Shown here: positions 40,466 through 48,080 of the stretch, in pieces | Layout of the letters: each line of letters opens with the position of its first letter | Numbering within the stretch: the first letter of the stretch is position 1 | Assembly (NCBI RefSeq): GCF_900120405.1 | Contig: NZ_LT635493.1 | Coordinates: 1,023,452-1,087,451, forward strand | DNA length: 64,000 nucleotides | Direction of reading: 5' to 3' | Source: Urinicoccus massiliensis | GTDB taxonomy: Bacteria; Bacillota; Clostridia; Tissierellales; Peptoniphilaceae | Made by a program: the position numbers and the translations under genes | The notes under the pieces: generated by a model | The model's database searches: none | Seen by the model: only the letters and a program-made list of their open reading frames with translations | What the model was told of the DNA's origin: nothing

Positions 40466-41587
40466 ATGAAGGCTTTTAACAACTTAACAAAAAAACAAAA
40501 GATCCTGGGGCTTGTTGTTCTAGGACTTTTGTTCATAATCACACTTTTTTACAATAGTGATTTCTTGCGACCTGCAGATAGACAGGCCGATGCAGAAAAG
40601 GTTAGTCAACTCCAAAAAAAGGAAAACGAGGACTTACAAAAATTAACAGGAAAAGAACCGGGAAAGATTAGCGGTTTTTCTATTTCAAGTAGTCAAGATT
40701 CGGCCACTCCTGGAAGCCAGGTTCAATTTGTTGGGGAATTTCAAGGGGAAGGGGATTATGACCGAAGCATTGCCTGGGCCATTGTCAGTCCCCATGGGGG
40801 AAAAACCCAAATTGATTCTCAGGGTTTATTGACCCTGGACCTTGAAGAAAGGGAAAGTCAGCTGACAATCGAAGCCAGTGTAGATAAGGGGGCCTTTAAG
40901 GACCAAAAGGTCATTCAAGTTCAGGGGATTCCTCCACTAGCCAACAAGCCTGCCAGCCAGGCAAAAAATAAGGCGGAATTAAAGGCCATTGCCCAGACGC
41001 AACAAGCCCAGGTGACTCCAGAGGAAAAGGCAAAAAAAGACCAAGAAGATAAAAAAGCCAAGCAGGCAGCTATCCTTGCAACCTCTAAGGGGAAAAAAGA
41101 CCAATATCAAACAGCTCCGACACCAGCAGGCAAGCCCAAGCCGGTAGAACCCGGCAGCGTTGCCAAACAAGACCAGTTGGAAACCTGTACCCTATCCATC
41201 CAGTGCAAGACAATCTTGGATAATATGGACCGGTTTGACTTGGACAAGATTGATGTTTTACCAACAAATGGGATTATTTTGCCGGAAACCAGTGTGGAAT
41301 TTCATCCCGGGGAATCTGTTTTTGATATTTTGGACCGGGAGACCAAGGCCAGGAAGATCCATATGGAATCTAATTTTACTCCGGCCTATAACTCTGCCTA
41401 TATTATGGGGATTAACAACCTCTATGAATTTGATTGTGGGGAATTGTCTGGTTGGATGTACAAGGTCAACGGCTGGTTTCCAAATTATGGATGCTCAAGA
41501 TATGAAGTCAAAGCAGGGGATAAAATTGAATGGCTTTACACCTGTGATTTAGGCCGGGATGTAGGAGATAACTCCATGGCCAAATAA
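40466..41587 (+). CDS. Membrane-anchored DUF4430 protein (intrinsic-factor beta-domain-like)
   Basis: 373 residues. One N-terminal membrane helix (about 12-28) without a cleavage site is followed by an Ig-like domain (about 65-150), an Ala/Lys/Gln-rich linker, and DUF4430 at about 230-365: CTLSIQCKTILDN, then ELSGWMYKVNGWFPN and AGDKIEWLYTCDLGRD. Cys residues in the domain (CTLSIQC, DCGE, YGCS, YTCD) could form disulfides. The alpha-domain partner is encoded two genes upstream, so barrel and beta-domain are on separate chains here but fused in the protein at 24-27 kb. It would sit at the membrane, ready to hand a ligand to the ECF transporter. Confidence 0.85.
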   Translation: MKAFNNLTKKQKILGLVVLGLLFIITLFYNSDFLRPADRQADAEKVSQLQKKENEDLQKLTGKEPGKISGFSISSSQDSATPGSQVQFVGEFQGEGDYDRSIAWAIVSPHGGKTQIDSQGLLTLDLEERESQLTIEASVDKGAFKDQKVIQVQGIPPLANKPASQAKNKAELKAIAQTQQAQVTPEEKAKKDQEDKKAKQAAILATSKGKKDQYQTAPTPAGKPKPVEPGSVAKQDQLETCTLSIQCKTILDNMDRFDLDKIDVLPTNGIILPETSVEFHPGESVFDILDRETKARKIHMESNFTPAYNSAYIMGINNLYEFDCGELSGWMYKVNGWFPNYGCSRYEVKAGDKIEWLYTCDLGRDVGDNSMAK

Positions 41588-41604
41588 GAAAGGAAGGGTT
41601 TAAA

Positions 41605-43776
41605 ATGGAAATTGCAATTTATGGAAAGGGTGGAATAGGCAAGTCGACAGTATCTGCAAATATTTCAGCTTCCCTGGCCAAAAAGGGGAAGAGGGTCTTA
41701 CAGCTTGGTTGTGATCCCAAGCATGATTCCACCCGACTTTTACTCCATGGTCGCGATTGCAAGACTGTTTTAGACTATATGCGGGAAGTGGGCCCCCTGG
41801 ACTACCAACTGGCTGATGTGGTCCACCAGGGGATTTACTCCATTGACTGCGTAGAGGCCGGGGGACCGGAACCTGGTGTGGGCTGTGCCGGTCGAGGAAT
41901 TCTATCTACCTTTGAGCTCTTGGAAAACTTGGGCCTGGACAGGAAGGACTATGACTTTGTCCTCTATGATGTTTTAGGGGATGTGGTTTGTGGGGGCTTT
42001 GCCGTCCCCCTAAGGGACCAGTATGCAGAAAAAGTCTATATTGTCACTTCCGGAGAATTTATGTCGATTTATGCAGCCAACAATATTTTACGGGGTCTGG
42101 CAAATTATAGTCAAAAGGGTCCCCGGGCCGGGGGTTTGATTTTTAATGAAAGGGGCTTTGAGGGAGAACTCCAAAGGGTGGAAAGATTTGCCCAAGCAGT
42201 GGGTCTACCCATTCTGGGAGAAATTCCAAGAGATCCGATTTTTGCCGCCTGTGAACGCCATGGCCAATGTGTGGTGGAGGGGGCTGAAGATTCTCCCGTG
42301 GCTTTGGAAATGGACCGGATTGCCGGTAAGATTTGGGACCAAAGTCGCCTATATCCGGCCAAGCCCCTGGGGGACCATGAATTGGAAGAGGTGGTTTTGG
42401 GCCACAAAATCCGCAAGGAAGTCCCCGAAGAAGCGGGAGGGCCCAAGGAGAAAAACCCCAGCCAGGGCCGGGGGACTTATTCCAAGGCCCTGGTCAAGCA
42501 AGAACCCCTCCACGGTTGCGCCTATAATGGGGCCATGAATATTGCCGTCCAAGTAAAGGACGCCATTATCATCAGCCATGGGCCTAGGTCTTGTGCCAAC
42601 CTGTCCTACCAGGCCATTTCTTCCCTGGGTCGGAGGTCTCTTTTTGAAAAGAAAAAGATCCTTCCTGTCCAGGTCCACCCCAAAATCCTATCCTCGGAAT
42701 TGGGGGAAGACGCCATGGTTTTTGGTGGCATCCGGGACCTGAGAAGGGTCCTCCAAGAAGCCCTGGAGAAAAAACCGGCCCTGGTGGTCTTGGTTACCAC
42801 CTGTCCTTCGGGAATTATTGGAGACGATGTGGATGGGGTAAAGGATCTAGCAGGACCTGAAACATCTATCTTGGCCTTAAAAACCGATGGAAATTTATCC
42901 GGGGACTATATGCAGGGGATGATTTTGGCCTACCAGGAAATTGCAAAATTTTTGGTGGACCCCCAGGAAAAACCCGACCCCTACCTGGTAAACCTCTATG
43001 GAGAAAAACCCATTGCCAATGCCACCAGTGGGAATTTTAAAATTCTGGAGGACTGGTTGGGGGCCTTTGGGGCCAAGGTCCACTGCCGCTACTTAAATGA
43101 AACCTCTACAGGCTCTGTCCGGACCCTCCTAAGGGCGGGCCTCCACCTTCCGGCCTACCATGATTATATGAATACAATCCTGGAAAATTTTTTCAAAAAG
43201 ACCTATGACCTGGACTTCTTTCCCCATGCCCTGCCCATTGGCTATGAAGAATCCATGGACTTTATCAAGGCCCTGGGCCGTTTTTACGGCAAGGAAGAAG
43301 TTTCGGAAAAAATCATAGCTCGGGAAAGGGAAAACTACCAAAGGCAGATGGACAAGTACCGGCCCTACCTCCAAGGGAAAAAACTCATGGTGGTGGCCTA
43401 CAACAATAAGCTGACTTGGATTTTAAAAACAGCCCTGGATTTGGGCATGGACATTGTCAAGGTGGGGATGATTAACTTTTCCCAAGACGTCTATCCGGAA
43501 AATCCCTTTAAGGACAAGATCTTGGATTGGGAAGTGGACTATACGGCGGAAAAAAGACGACAGGATGTGAGCCGGCTTAAGCCAGACCTGGTTTTGGCCA
43601 ACTACAACGGCCCCAACATGGACGATGCCCCCTACCACGATACCATTCAATTGACTCCAGAAGGGGGCTTCCAATCTGGAATTGCCTTGGCCAAGAGGTG
43701 GGTGACGATTTTCCAACAAAATGTACAAGAAGGGTGGAGGAAGGATGAAAAATACTTTAAAAAATATCAAGGCTGA
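41605..43776 (+). CDS. Nitrogenase-like reductase: NifH-type and NifD-type domains fused
   Basis: 723 residues. The N-terminal about 255 residues are a NifH/BchL-type ATPase: P-loop GKGGIGKST (Lys13), CDPKHDST, and the two [4Fe-4S] ligands Cys94 (GVGCAGRG) and Cys129 (GDVVCGGF). After a short linker, about 285-720 are a NifD/BchN-like component 1 domain with Cys305 (LHGCAY), Cys330 (GPRSCAN) and Cys400 (TTCPSGIIGDD), spaced like the cluster ligands of NifD, plus SELGEDAMVFGG. H-D fusion is unusual because these proteins normally dock and release as separate partners. No nifB/E/N is near, so N2 fixation is unlikely; reduction of a tetrapyrrole, as by BchLNB or CfbCD, is more plausible. Confidence 0.88.
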   Translation: MEIAIYGKGGIGKSTVSANISASLAKKGKRVLQLGCDPKHDSTRLLLHGRDCKTVLDYMREVGPLDYQLADVVHQGIYSIDCVEAGGPEPGVGCAGRGILSTFELLENLGLDRKDYDFVLYDVLGDVVCGGFAVPLRDQYAEKVYIVTSGEFMSIYAANNILRGLANYSQKGPRAGGLIFNERGFEGELQRVERFAQAVGLPILGEIPRDPIFAACERHGQCVVEGAEDSPVALEMDRIAGKIWDQSRLYPAKPLGDHELEEVVLGHKIRKEVPEEAGGPKEKNPSQGRGTYSKALVKQEPLHGCAYNGAMNIAVQVKDAIIISHGPRSCANLSYQAISSLGRRSLFEKKKILPVQVHPKILSSELGEDAMVFGGIRDLRRVLQEALEKKPALVVLVTTCPSGIIGDDVDGVKDLAGPETSILALKTDGNLSGDYMQGMILAYQEIAKFLVDPQEKPDPYLVNLYGEKPIANATSGNFKILEDWLGAFGAKVHCRYLNETSTGSVRTLLRAGLHLPAYHDYMNTILENFFKKTYDLDFFPHALPIGYEESMDFIKALGRFYGKEEVSEKIIARERENYQRQMDKYRPYLQGKKLMVVAYNNKLTWILKTALDLGMDIVKVGMINFSQDVYPENPFKDKILDWEVDYTAEKRRQDVSRLKPDLVLANYNGPNMDDAPYHDTIQLTPEGGFQSGIALAKRWVTIFQQNVQEGWRKDEKYFKKYQG

Positions 43777-45019
43777 CAGTTTTTCCGGTTTGATCTTTGG
43801 CCTGGAAAGCCTCCGGGGAGGGATGACCCTCCTAAACGGCCCTACCGGTTGTAAGTTTTACCATTCAGCTGTGGTGGATGGGGCCCTCTTAAGGTCCGTT
43901 TCCTTTGACCCCCAATCCTATCCCCAGGAATTTTACTTTGGTCAAAGCCGGGTTCCCTGTACCTACTTAGATGCCAAGGACTATGTCTATGGCGTGGAAA
44001 AAAAGCTCCAAGACCTTTTGGAAGACATTCGAGACCGGAAGCCTGATTTTTTGGCTGTGGTGAATTCTCCGGGAGCAGCCCTCATTGGAGATGACTTGGA
44101 AAAAATCGCCAGCCGGGTTCCAGGCCTACCCTTGACGGTTTTTATTCCAACCCCTCTGTATTCTCAAGCCTTTGGAAAGGGTTTGAGTCAGGGCCTGGTG
44201 GCCCTCTTGGAAAAACTCCAACCGGCCCAGCTGCCTGTGGAAAAAAACCGGGTCAACCTCCTGGGCTTTTCTCTCCTCCAAAACCATGTTATGGGAAATA
44301 TTGCCTGTCTGAAAGACCTCTTATCCAAGGCAGGACTGGAAGTAGGAACCTACTTTTTTGACCAGGGACTGGACCAAATCAAGGACTTGAGAAGGGCCAA
44401 GCTCAACCTTGTCCTGAGTCCCGAAGACGGCCTGGACCTGGCAAAATATTTAAAGGAAAAATACGCCATGCCCTATTGGATTCCCCCCAAGGGCCAGCCT
44501 GTGGGTTTTGATGCAACGGAAGCTTTTTTCAAGGACCTGGCCCGGATCCTTCCCATGAATTTGGACCCGGTTATGGAAGAAATCCAAAGAGCCCGGGGCC
44601 GGGCCTACATCTTCCTGGCTCGCTATTCGTCCCTTTTGGGATTACCCAAGGGGGCCGGTTACTCCCTAAGTGGACCAGCCTCCCTCCTCTTGCCCCTTCA
44701 TGATTTTTTGAAAAACTATCTGGGTATGGTGCCGGGGCAAATTACCTGTAGCCAGGGGTCCTACCCGGCCTTTGAAAAAATCTTAATGGAAGAAAAATTG
44801 GCCTCCTTGGACCGGGTCCAAATGGTCTTTGGGGATGGCAATGACCTGGCCCAGGCCATGGCCCAAGACAAAAGAGTCCGGGGACTGGAAATTCAAGGCC
44901 CCACCATGGGCTATTTGGATGTTTTGGAAAAAACCCTCTATGGTCCCCAAGGAGCCCTCTATATTTTAGAAAAAGTCCTCAATGGTTTAAAAATGGGAGA
45001 TGAAGGCTATGGAGACTAG
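43745..45019 (+). CDS. Nitrogenase-like component 1 subunit (NifK/NifE-type)
   Basis: 424 residues from the ATG at 43745 (GGAGG upstream), overlapping the preceding gene by 32 bp. The Rossmann-like component 1 fold is indicated by GGMTLLNGPTGCKFYHSA (Cys36) and SPGAALIGDDLEKIA. The latter aligns with the Cys-bearing GDD motif of component 1 proteins but lacks the Cys, so this subunit retains fewer cluster ligands than its partner. It probably heterodimerises with the NifD-like domain of the fusion protein. Its 3' end overlaps the ECF S gene by 20 bp. Confidence 0.85.
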   Translation: MKNTLKNIKADSFSGLIFGLESLRGGMTLLNGPTGCKFYHSAVVDGALLRSVSFDPQSYPQEFYFGQSRVPCTYLDAKDYVYGVEKKLQDLLEDIRDRKPDFLAVVNSPGAALIGDDLEKIASRVPGLPLTVFIPTPLYSQAFGKGLSQGLVALLEKLQPAQLPVEKNRVNLLGFSLLQNHVMGNIACLKDLLSKAGLEVGTYFFDQGLDQIKDLRRAKLNLVLSPEDGLDLAKYLKEKYAMPYWIPPKGQPVGFDATEAFFKDLARILPMNLDPVMEEIQRARGRAYIFLARYSSLLGLPKGAGYSLSGPASLLLPLHDFLKNYLGMVPGQITCSQGSYPAFEKILMEEKLASLDRVQMVFGDGNDLAQAMAQDKRVRGLEIQGPTMGYLDVLEKTLYGPQGALYILEKVLNGLKMGDEGYGD

Positions 45020-45731
45020 GGAAAAAAATCGTCTGGTAAGTCTTTTGTCTGGCCTGGTTATCTTTATCGGGATTCCCGGCCTCTTGATTTTTGGCATGAC
45101 GGTTTTAAATGATCGAAAATACCTCTTTATCAGCCTATGTATCTTGCTCCTAACCAGCCTGCCCCTGCTTTTTCTCTTTGAACGCCGGGGGGTTAAAACC
45201 AGAGAGTTGATTTTAATTGCCGGTCTTTCAGCCATAGGAGTGGCCGGCAGGATGGCCTTTTTTTGGATTCCCCATGTAAAACCTGTGGCGGCCGTAACCA
45301 TTGTTTCAGCTATTGCCCTGGGGCCTCAAGCAGGCTTTGTTGTAGGGGCCATGATTATGTTTGTGTCAAATTTTTCTTTTGGCCAGGGCCCCATGAGCCC
45401 TTGGCAGATGTTTTGCTTTGGCATTATTGGCTTTGTTGCCGGGAGCCTGTTTGAAAAATTCAAGCTTCCCAAAAACAAGTGGACCATGGCAAGTTACGGC
45501 TTTTTATCAATTTTTCTCTTTTTTGGGTCCATTATGAACCCCATTTCTGTCATTAGCTTTTATGAAGAAATCAATAAGGACATGATTGTCTTATCCTATC
45601 TTCGAGGACTCCCCATTGACTTGATCCATGCAACAGGGACCTTTGCCTTTTTATTTTTCTTTGGGGAAAGTTTTTTGGAAAAAATCCAAAGAATCCAGGT
45701 GAAGTATGGCCTTTTAGATGATCGGAGTTAG
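45000..45731 (+). CDS. ECF transporter substrate-binding (S) component
   Basis: 243 residues with about six membrane helices. ELILIAGLSAIGVAGRMAFFWIPHVKPVAA and SAIALGPQAGFVVGAMIMFVSNF are typical S-component segments. The start is inside the end of the NifK-like gene (ATG at 45000; ATG at 45009 also possible). Given the cobalamin riboswitch, it most likely captures cobalamin or a precursor, functioning like CbrT; I cannot assign it to a named S family from sequence alone. It would partner EcfT and the fused ATPase at the front of the operon. Confidence 0.85.
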   Translation: MKAMETREKNRLVSLLSGLVIFIGIPGLLIFGMTVLNDRKYLFISLCILLLTSLPLLFLFERRGVKTRELILIAGLSAIGVAGRMAFFWIPHVKPVAAVTIVSAIALGPQAGFVVGAMIMFVSNFSFGQGPMSPWQMFCFGIIGFVAGSLFEKFKLPKNKWTMASYGFLSIFLFFGSIMNPISVISFYEEINKDMIVLSYLRGLPIDLIHATGTFAFLFFFGESFLEKIQRIQVKYGLLDDRS

Positions 45732-45738
45732 TTTCTGG

Positions 45739-45773
45739 AATCAAAACCACCCATTACGGGTGGTTTTGATTCT
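45739..45773 (+). terminator. Terminator of the corrinoid/nitrogenase-like operon
   Basis: Perfect 14-bp stem AATCAAAACCACCC / GGGTGGTTTTGATT (45739-45752 and 45758-45771), followed by a T-rich stretch. A near copy recurs at about 50610-50640. Confidence 0.88.
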
Positions 45774-45844
45774 TTCATGGAGAAATCAAATAGACAAGAT
45801 AGAAAATACATAAAAACATGAAGCCAAGGTTTTAACTTTAAAAA

Positions 45845-45874
45845 TTGACTTTTTAACATTGATTAGGTTAAAAT
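45845..45874 (+). promoter_or_regulatory. Promoter of the AbiE-like gene pair
   Basis: TTGACT (45845-45850) and TAAAAT (45869-45874) with an 18-bp spacer; start codon 35 bp further. Confidence 0.65.
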
Positions 45875-45908
45875 GAAATAAATAAGTTAAAAAGGGGAGG
45901 GTGTGAAT

Positions 45909-46844
45909 ATGCGTACAAGTGTGTTCGGAATTTCTATTAAATATGAAGAATGGAATGGCCAAGATTCTTTACCGCTTTATATTTCATCAAGTTATGATTT
46001 CCGTATAGCATGTATTGGAAATAAACGCTGTATAGTGCTTACTCCAACAGTAGAACTTGCGACACTCCCGTCGCTAAAAAAACAGATAAAAAAAATGCAG
46101 GAGCTTGATAAGCTGCCGGTTGTATTTGACCTTGTCACAATATCAAATTATCGAAGAAAAAGTTTTTTAGACAATAATATATCATTTATTACGGATAAGC
46201 AGGTTTTTCTTCCATTTATTGGAACACTGCTTATGGAAGAAATAGAAGACCAAAAACCCCCGAATAAGTTTGTTTACTCTACGCAGCAATTGTTTTTGTT
46301 TTATATGTACAGCAAGAAAAAACGCCTATATACTTCAGATGCCGGAAAGGAGCTACCCTATACGGCAATGACCTTGTCCAGGGCAGTAAAACAAATAAAA
46401 GCAACGGGTTTGTTTTTTGTTGCAAAAGATGGAGTCAACCAGTTTATTGAGTCAAAATATAGTAGGTATGAATTGTTTGAAAGAGCAAAAATATATTTAT
46501 CGAGTCCTGTCCGGGAAGTAGGATATATAGACAAGACGCAAGTTACAGAGGACATGGTATTTGCAGGCGAAACAGCCCTGGCCGAAAAAACGATGTTAAA
46601 TCCAAACCGAGTTAAAACCTATGCAATTAGTGAAAAAGATTATGATAAAGCACTTTTAGCAAAAGAATTAATAGATCCTGATGAGGATGTTAAACTTGAA
46701 TTATGGGCATACAAGCCTAAACAATTTTCAAAGGATAAGAACGCTGATGATCTTTCCCTTATTTTATCTTTTAAGGATACACATGATGAAAGAATTCACC
46801 AGGCAATAGATGAATTGCAAGAAAGAAGGTTGCAAGGGCAATGA
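45909..46844 (+). CDS. AbiEi-like/MarR-like antitoxin-type protein
   Basis: 311 residues; the ATG at 45909 fits the GGGGAGG Shine-Dalgarno better than the GTG two codons before. A winged-helix-like segment lies at about 150-185 (LPYTAMTLSRAVKQIKATGLFFV), followed by a region with SSPVREVGYI and a C-terminal about 100 residues with VKLELWAYKPKQF. It overlaps by 4 bp a nucleotidyltransferase gene of AbiEii type, the arrangement of type IV toxin-antitoxin/abortive-infection pairs. More AT-rich than neighbouring genes, consistent with transfer. Exact family membership is not certain. Confidence 0.65.
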   Translation: MRTSVFGISIKYEEWNGQDSLPLYISSSYDFRIACIGNKRCIVLTPTVELATLPSLKKQIKKMQELDKLPVVFDLVTISNYRRKSFLDNNISFITDKQVFLPFIGTLLMEEIEDQKPPNKFVYSTQQLFLFYMYSKKKRLYTSDAGKELPYTAMTLSRAVKQIKATGLFFVAKDGVNQFIESKYSRYELFERAKIYLSSPVREVGYIDKTQVTEDMVFAGETALAEKTMLNPNRVKTYAISEKDYDKALLAKELIDPDEDVKLELWAYKPKQFSKDKNADDLSLILSFKDTHDERIHQAIDELQERRLQGQ

Positions 46845-47613
46845 TAAATGGATTTATAAAATTTAAGGAAAGATTTCATGGATTTGAAAATCAATATGTT
46901 ATCATCGGTGGAACAGCTTGTACTTTAATTATGGAAAATGAAGAATTAGCATTTCGTGCAACAAAAGATATAGATATTGTGCTAATTGTTGAATCTATAA
47001 CAGCAGAGTTTTTAGGCAGTTTTGGGACTATATTAAAGAAGTGGACTATAAACATTTGAATAAAAGTACTGGGAATGCGCAATTTTATCGGTTCACAGCA
47101 CCTAGAAGTGAAGACTATCCATATATGATTGAGATATTTTCCAGAAATCCGGATTTCATTAAATTAGAGGAGGGCGCAGTCCTTACACCACTCCCGATAG
47201 ATGACGAAATATCCAGCTTGTCAGCAATCCTTCTAAATGAAGCATATTATGAACTTTTGAAAAAAGGCCAAATAATGATTGATGGAATCCCGGTATTGAG
47301 TACAACTTGCTTAATAGCATTTAAAGCAAAAGCATGGCTTGATTTAAAGGAGCGAAGATTGCAAGGGGAACACATTGACAGTAAAAATTTAAAGAAGCAT
47401 AAAAATGATGTTTTCCGATTAATTCAGTTAATTACAGAAAAGACAAGGATGGAGCTTAGTCCGGAAATAGCAGAAGATATGAAAAAATTTTTATCGGAGA
47501 TAGCTTTTGAAGAGATAGATTTACAAGCTTTAGGCATAAGAGGAATTAGCAAACAAAAAATGATAGATATTTTATACAAGTGTTATGGTTTGAAGGAGCC
47601 CTCTATATTTTAG
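46841..47613 (+). pseudogene. AbiEii-like nucleotidyltransferase toxin, frameshifted
   Basis: The 5' part (from 46841) has the nucleotidyltransferase motif GGTACTLIM...KDIDIVL. The frame breaks near 47020-47030, at a T-run, after which the continuation (FWDYIKEVDYKHLNKSTG onward, to 47613) runs one frame over. Together they would give about 255 residues. The C-terminal codons (KEPSIF) come from a duplicated piece of the NifK-like gene at 47593, so the natural end was lost too. The intact antitoxin-like partner plus broken toxin is the expected survival pattern. Confidence 0.75.
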
Positions 47614-47760
47614 AAAAAGTCCTCAATGGTTTAAAAATGGGAGATGAAGGCTATGGAGACTAGGGGGAAAAACCGCCTAGTAAGTCTTTTGTCTACAATA
47701 TTTATCGGAATTTCTGATTTTTCAGCCATAGGAAATAGACCTAATTAAAGAAAGTAAGTA
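47593..47760 (+). repeat. Decayed copy B of the nifK-end/ecfS-start junction
   Basis: From 47593 the sequence repeats 44949 onward (AAGGAGCCCTCTATATTTTA... through ATGGGAGATGAAGGCTATGG) into the start of the ECF S gene (GTAAGTCTTTTGTCT), then degrades with small deletions (TTTATCGG, TTTTTCAGCCATAGGA still recognisable). Together with copy C it shows that the ecfS locus was duplicated and then lost. Confidence 0.85.
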
Positions 47761-47822
47761 TAGACTCTCATTGTATGGAAGGGAATTTTAGCTGGACTTC
47801 CAATTAGAAAGGAGATATAAGT

Positions 47823-48032
47823 ATGCTAGATGGACTAGGTAGAAAAAGATATTTAATCTTCTTTGGGTTGATGCTTGTAATAATGATTGTTTTTTTAAAC
47901 TATGTTTTTAAACATCCAGAGGCGAGCCTTAGAATGCCAGTAGTTATTTTACAAATATTTTATATTTTTTATATCATCGCAATGCTTACTTGTCTTGTAA
48001 AGTTTTTTATAACTAAAGATGATCAGAGTTAG
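47823..48032 (+). CDS. Small two-helix membrane protein
   Basis: 69 residues, AAAGGAGAT 7 nt before the ATG. Two membrane segments (about 10-28 and 42-63) with a short loop; not recognised. The last codons (DDQS-stop, GATGATCAGAGTTAG) match the end of the ECF S gene (GATGATCGGAGTTAG), so its tail may derive from a decayed ecfS copy. Probably expressed, function unknown. Confidence 0.5.
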   Translation: MLDGLGRKRYLIFFGLMLVIMIVFLNYVFKHPEASLRMPVVILQIFYIFYIIAMLTCLVKFFITKDDQS

Positions 48033-48042
48033 ACTATAGAAA

Positions 48043-48072
48043 AACACCCCTCCAATTGGAGGGGTGTTGAGC
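48043..48072 (-). terminator. Terminator of hcp
   Basis: AACACCCCTCC-aatt-GGAGGGGTGTT (48043-48068). On the minus strand it is followed by T5, so it serves hcp. Confidence 0.8.
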
Positions 48073-48080
48073 TTTTTGAA

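Noticed and set aside
41605-45019. Nitrogen fixation genes
   Set aside because: No nifB, nifE/N or nifV nearby, H and D are fused, the K-like subunit lacks a usual cluster Cys, and the operon is under cobalamin control; a tetrapyrrole-type reductase fits better.
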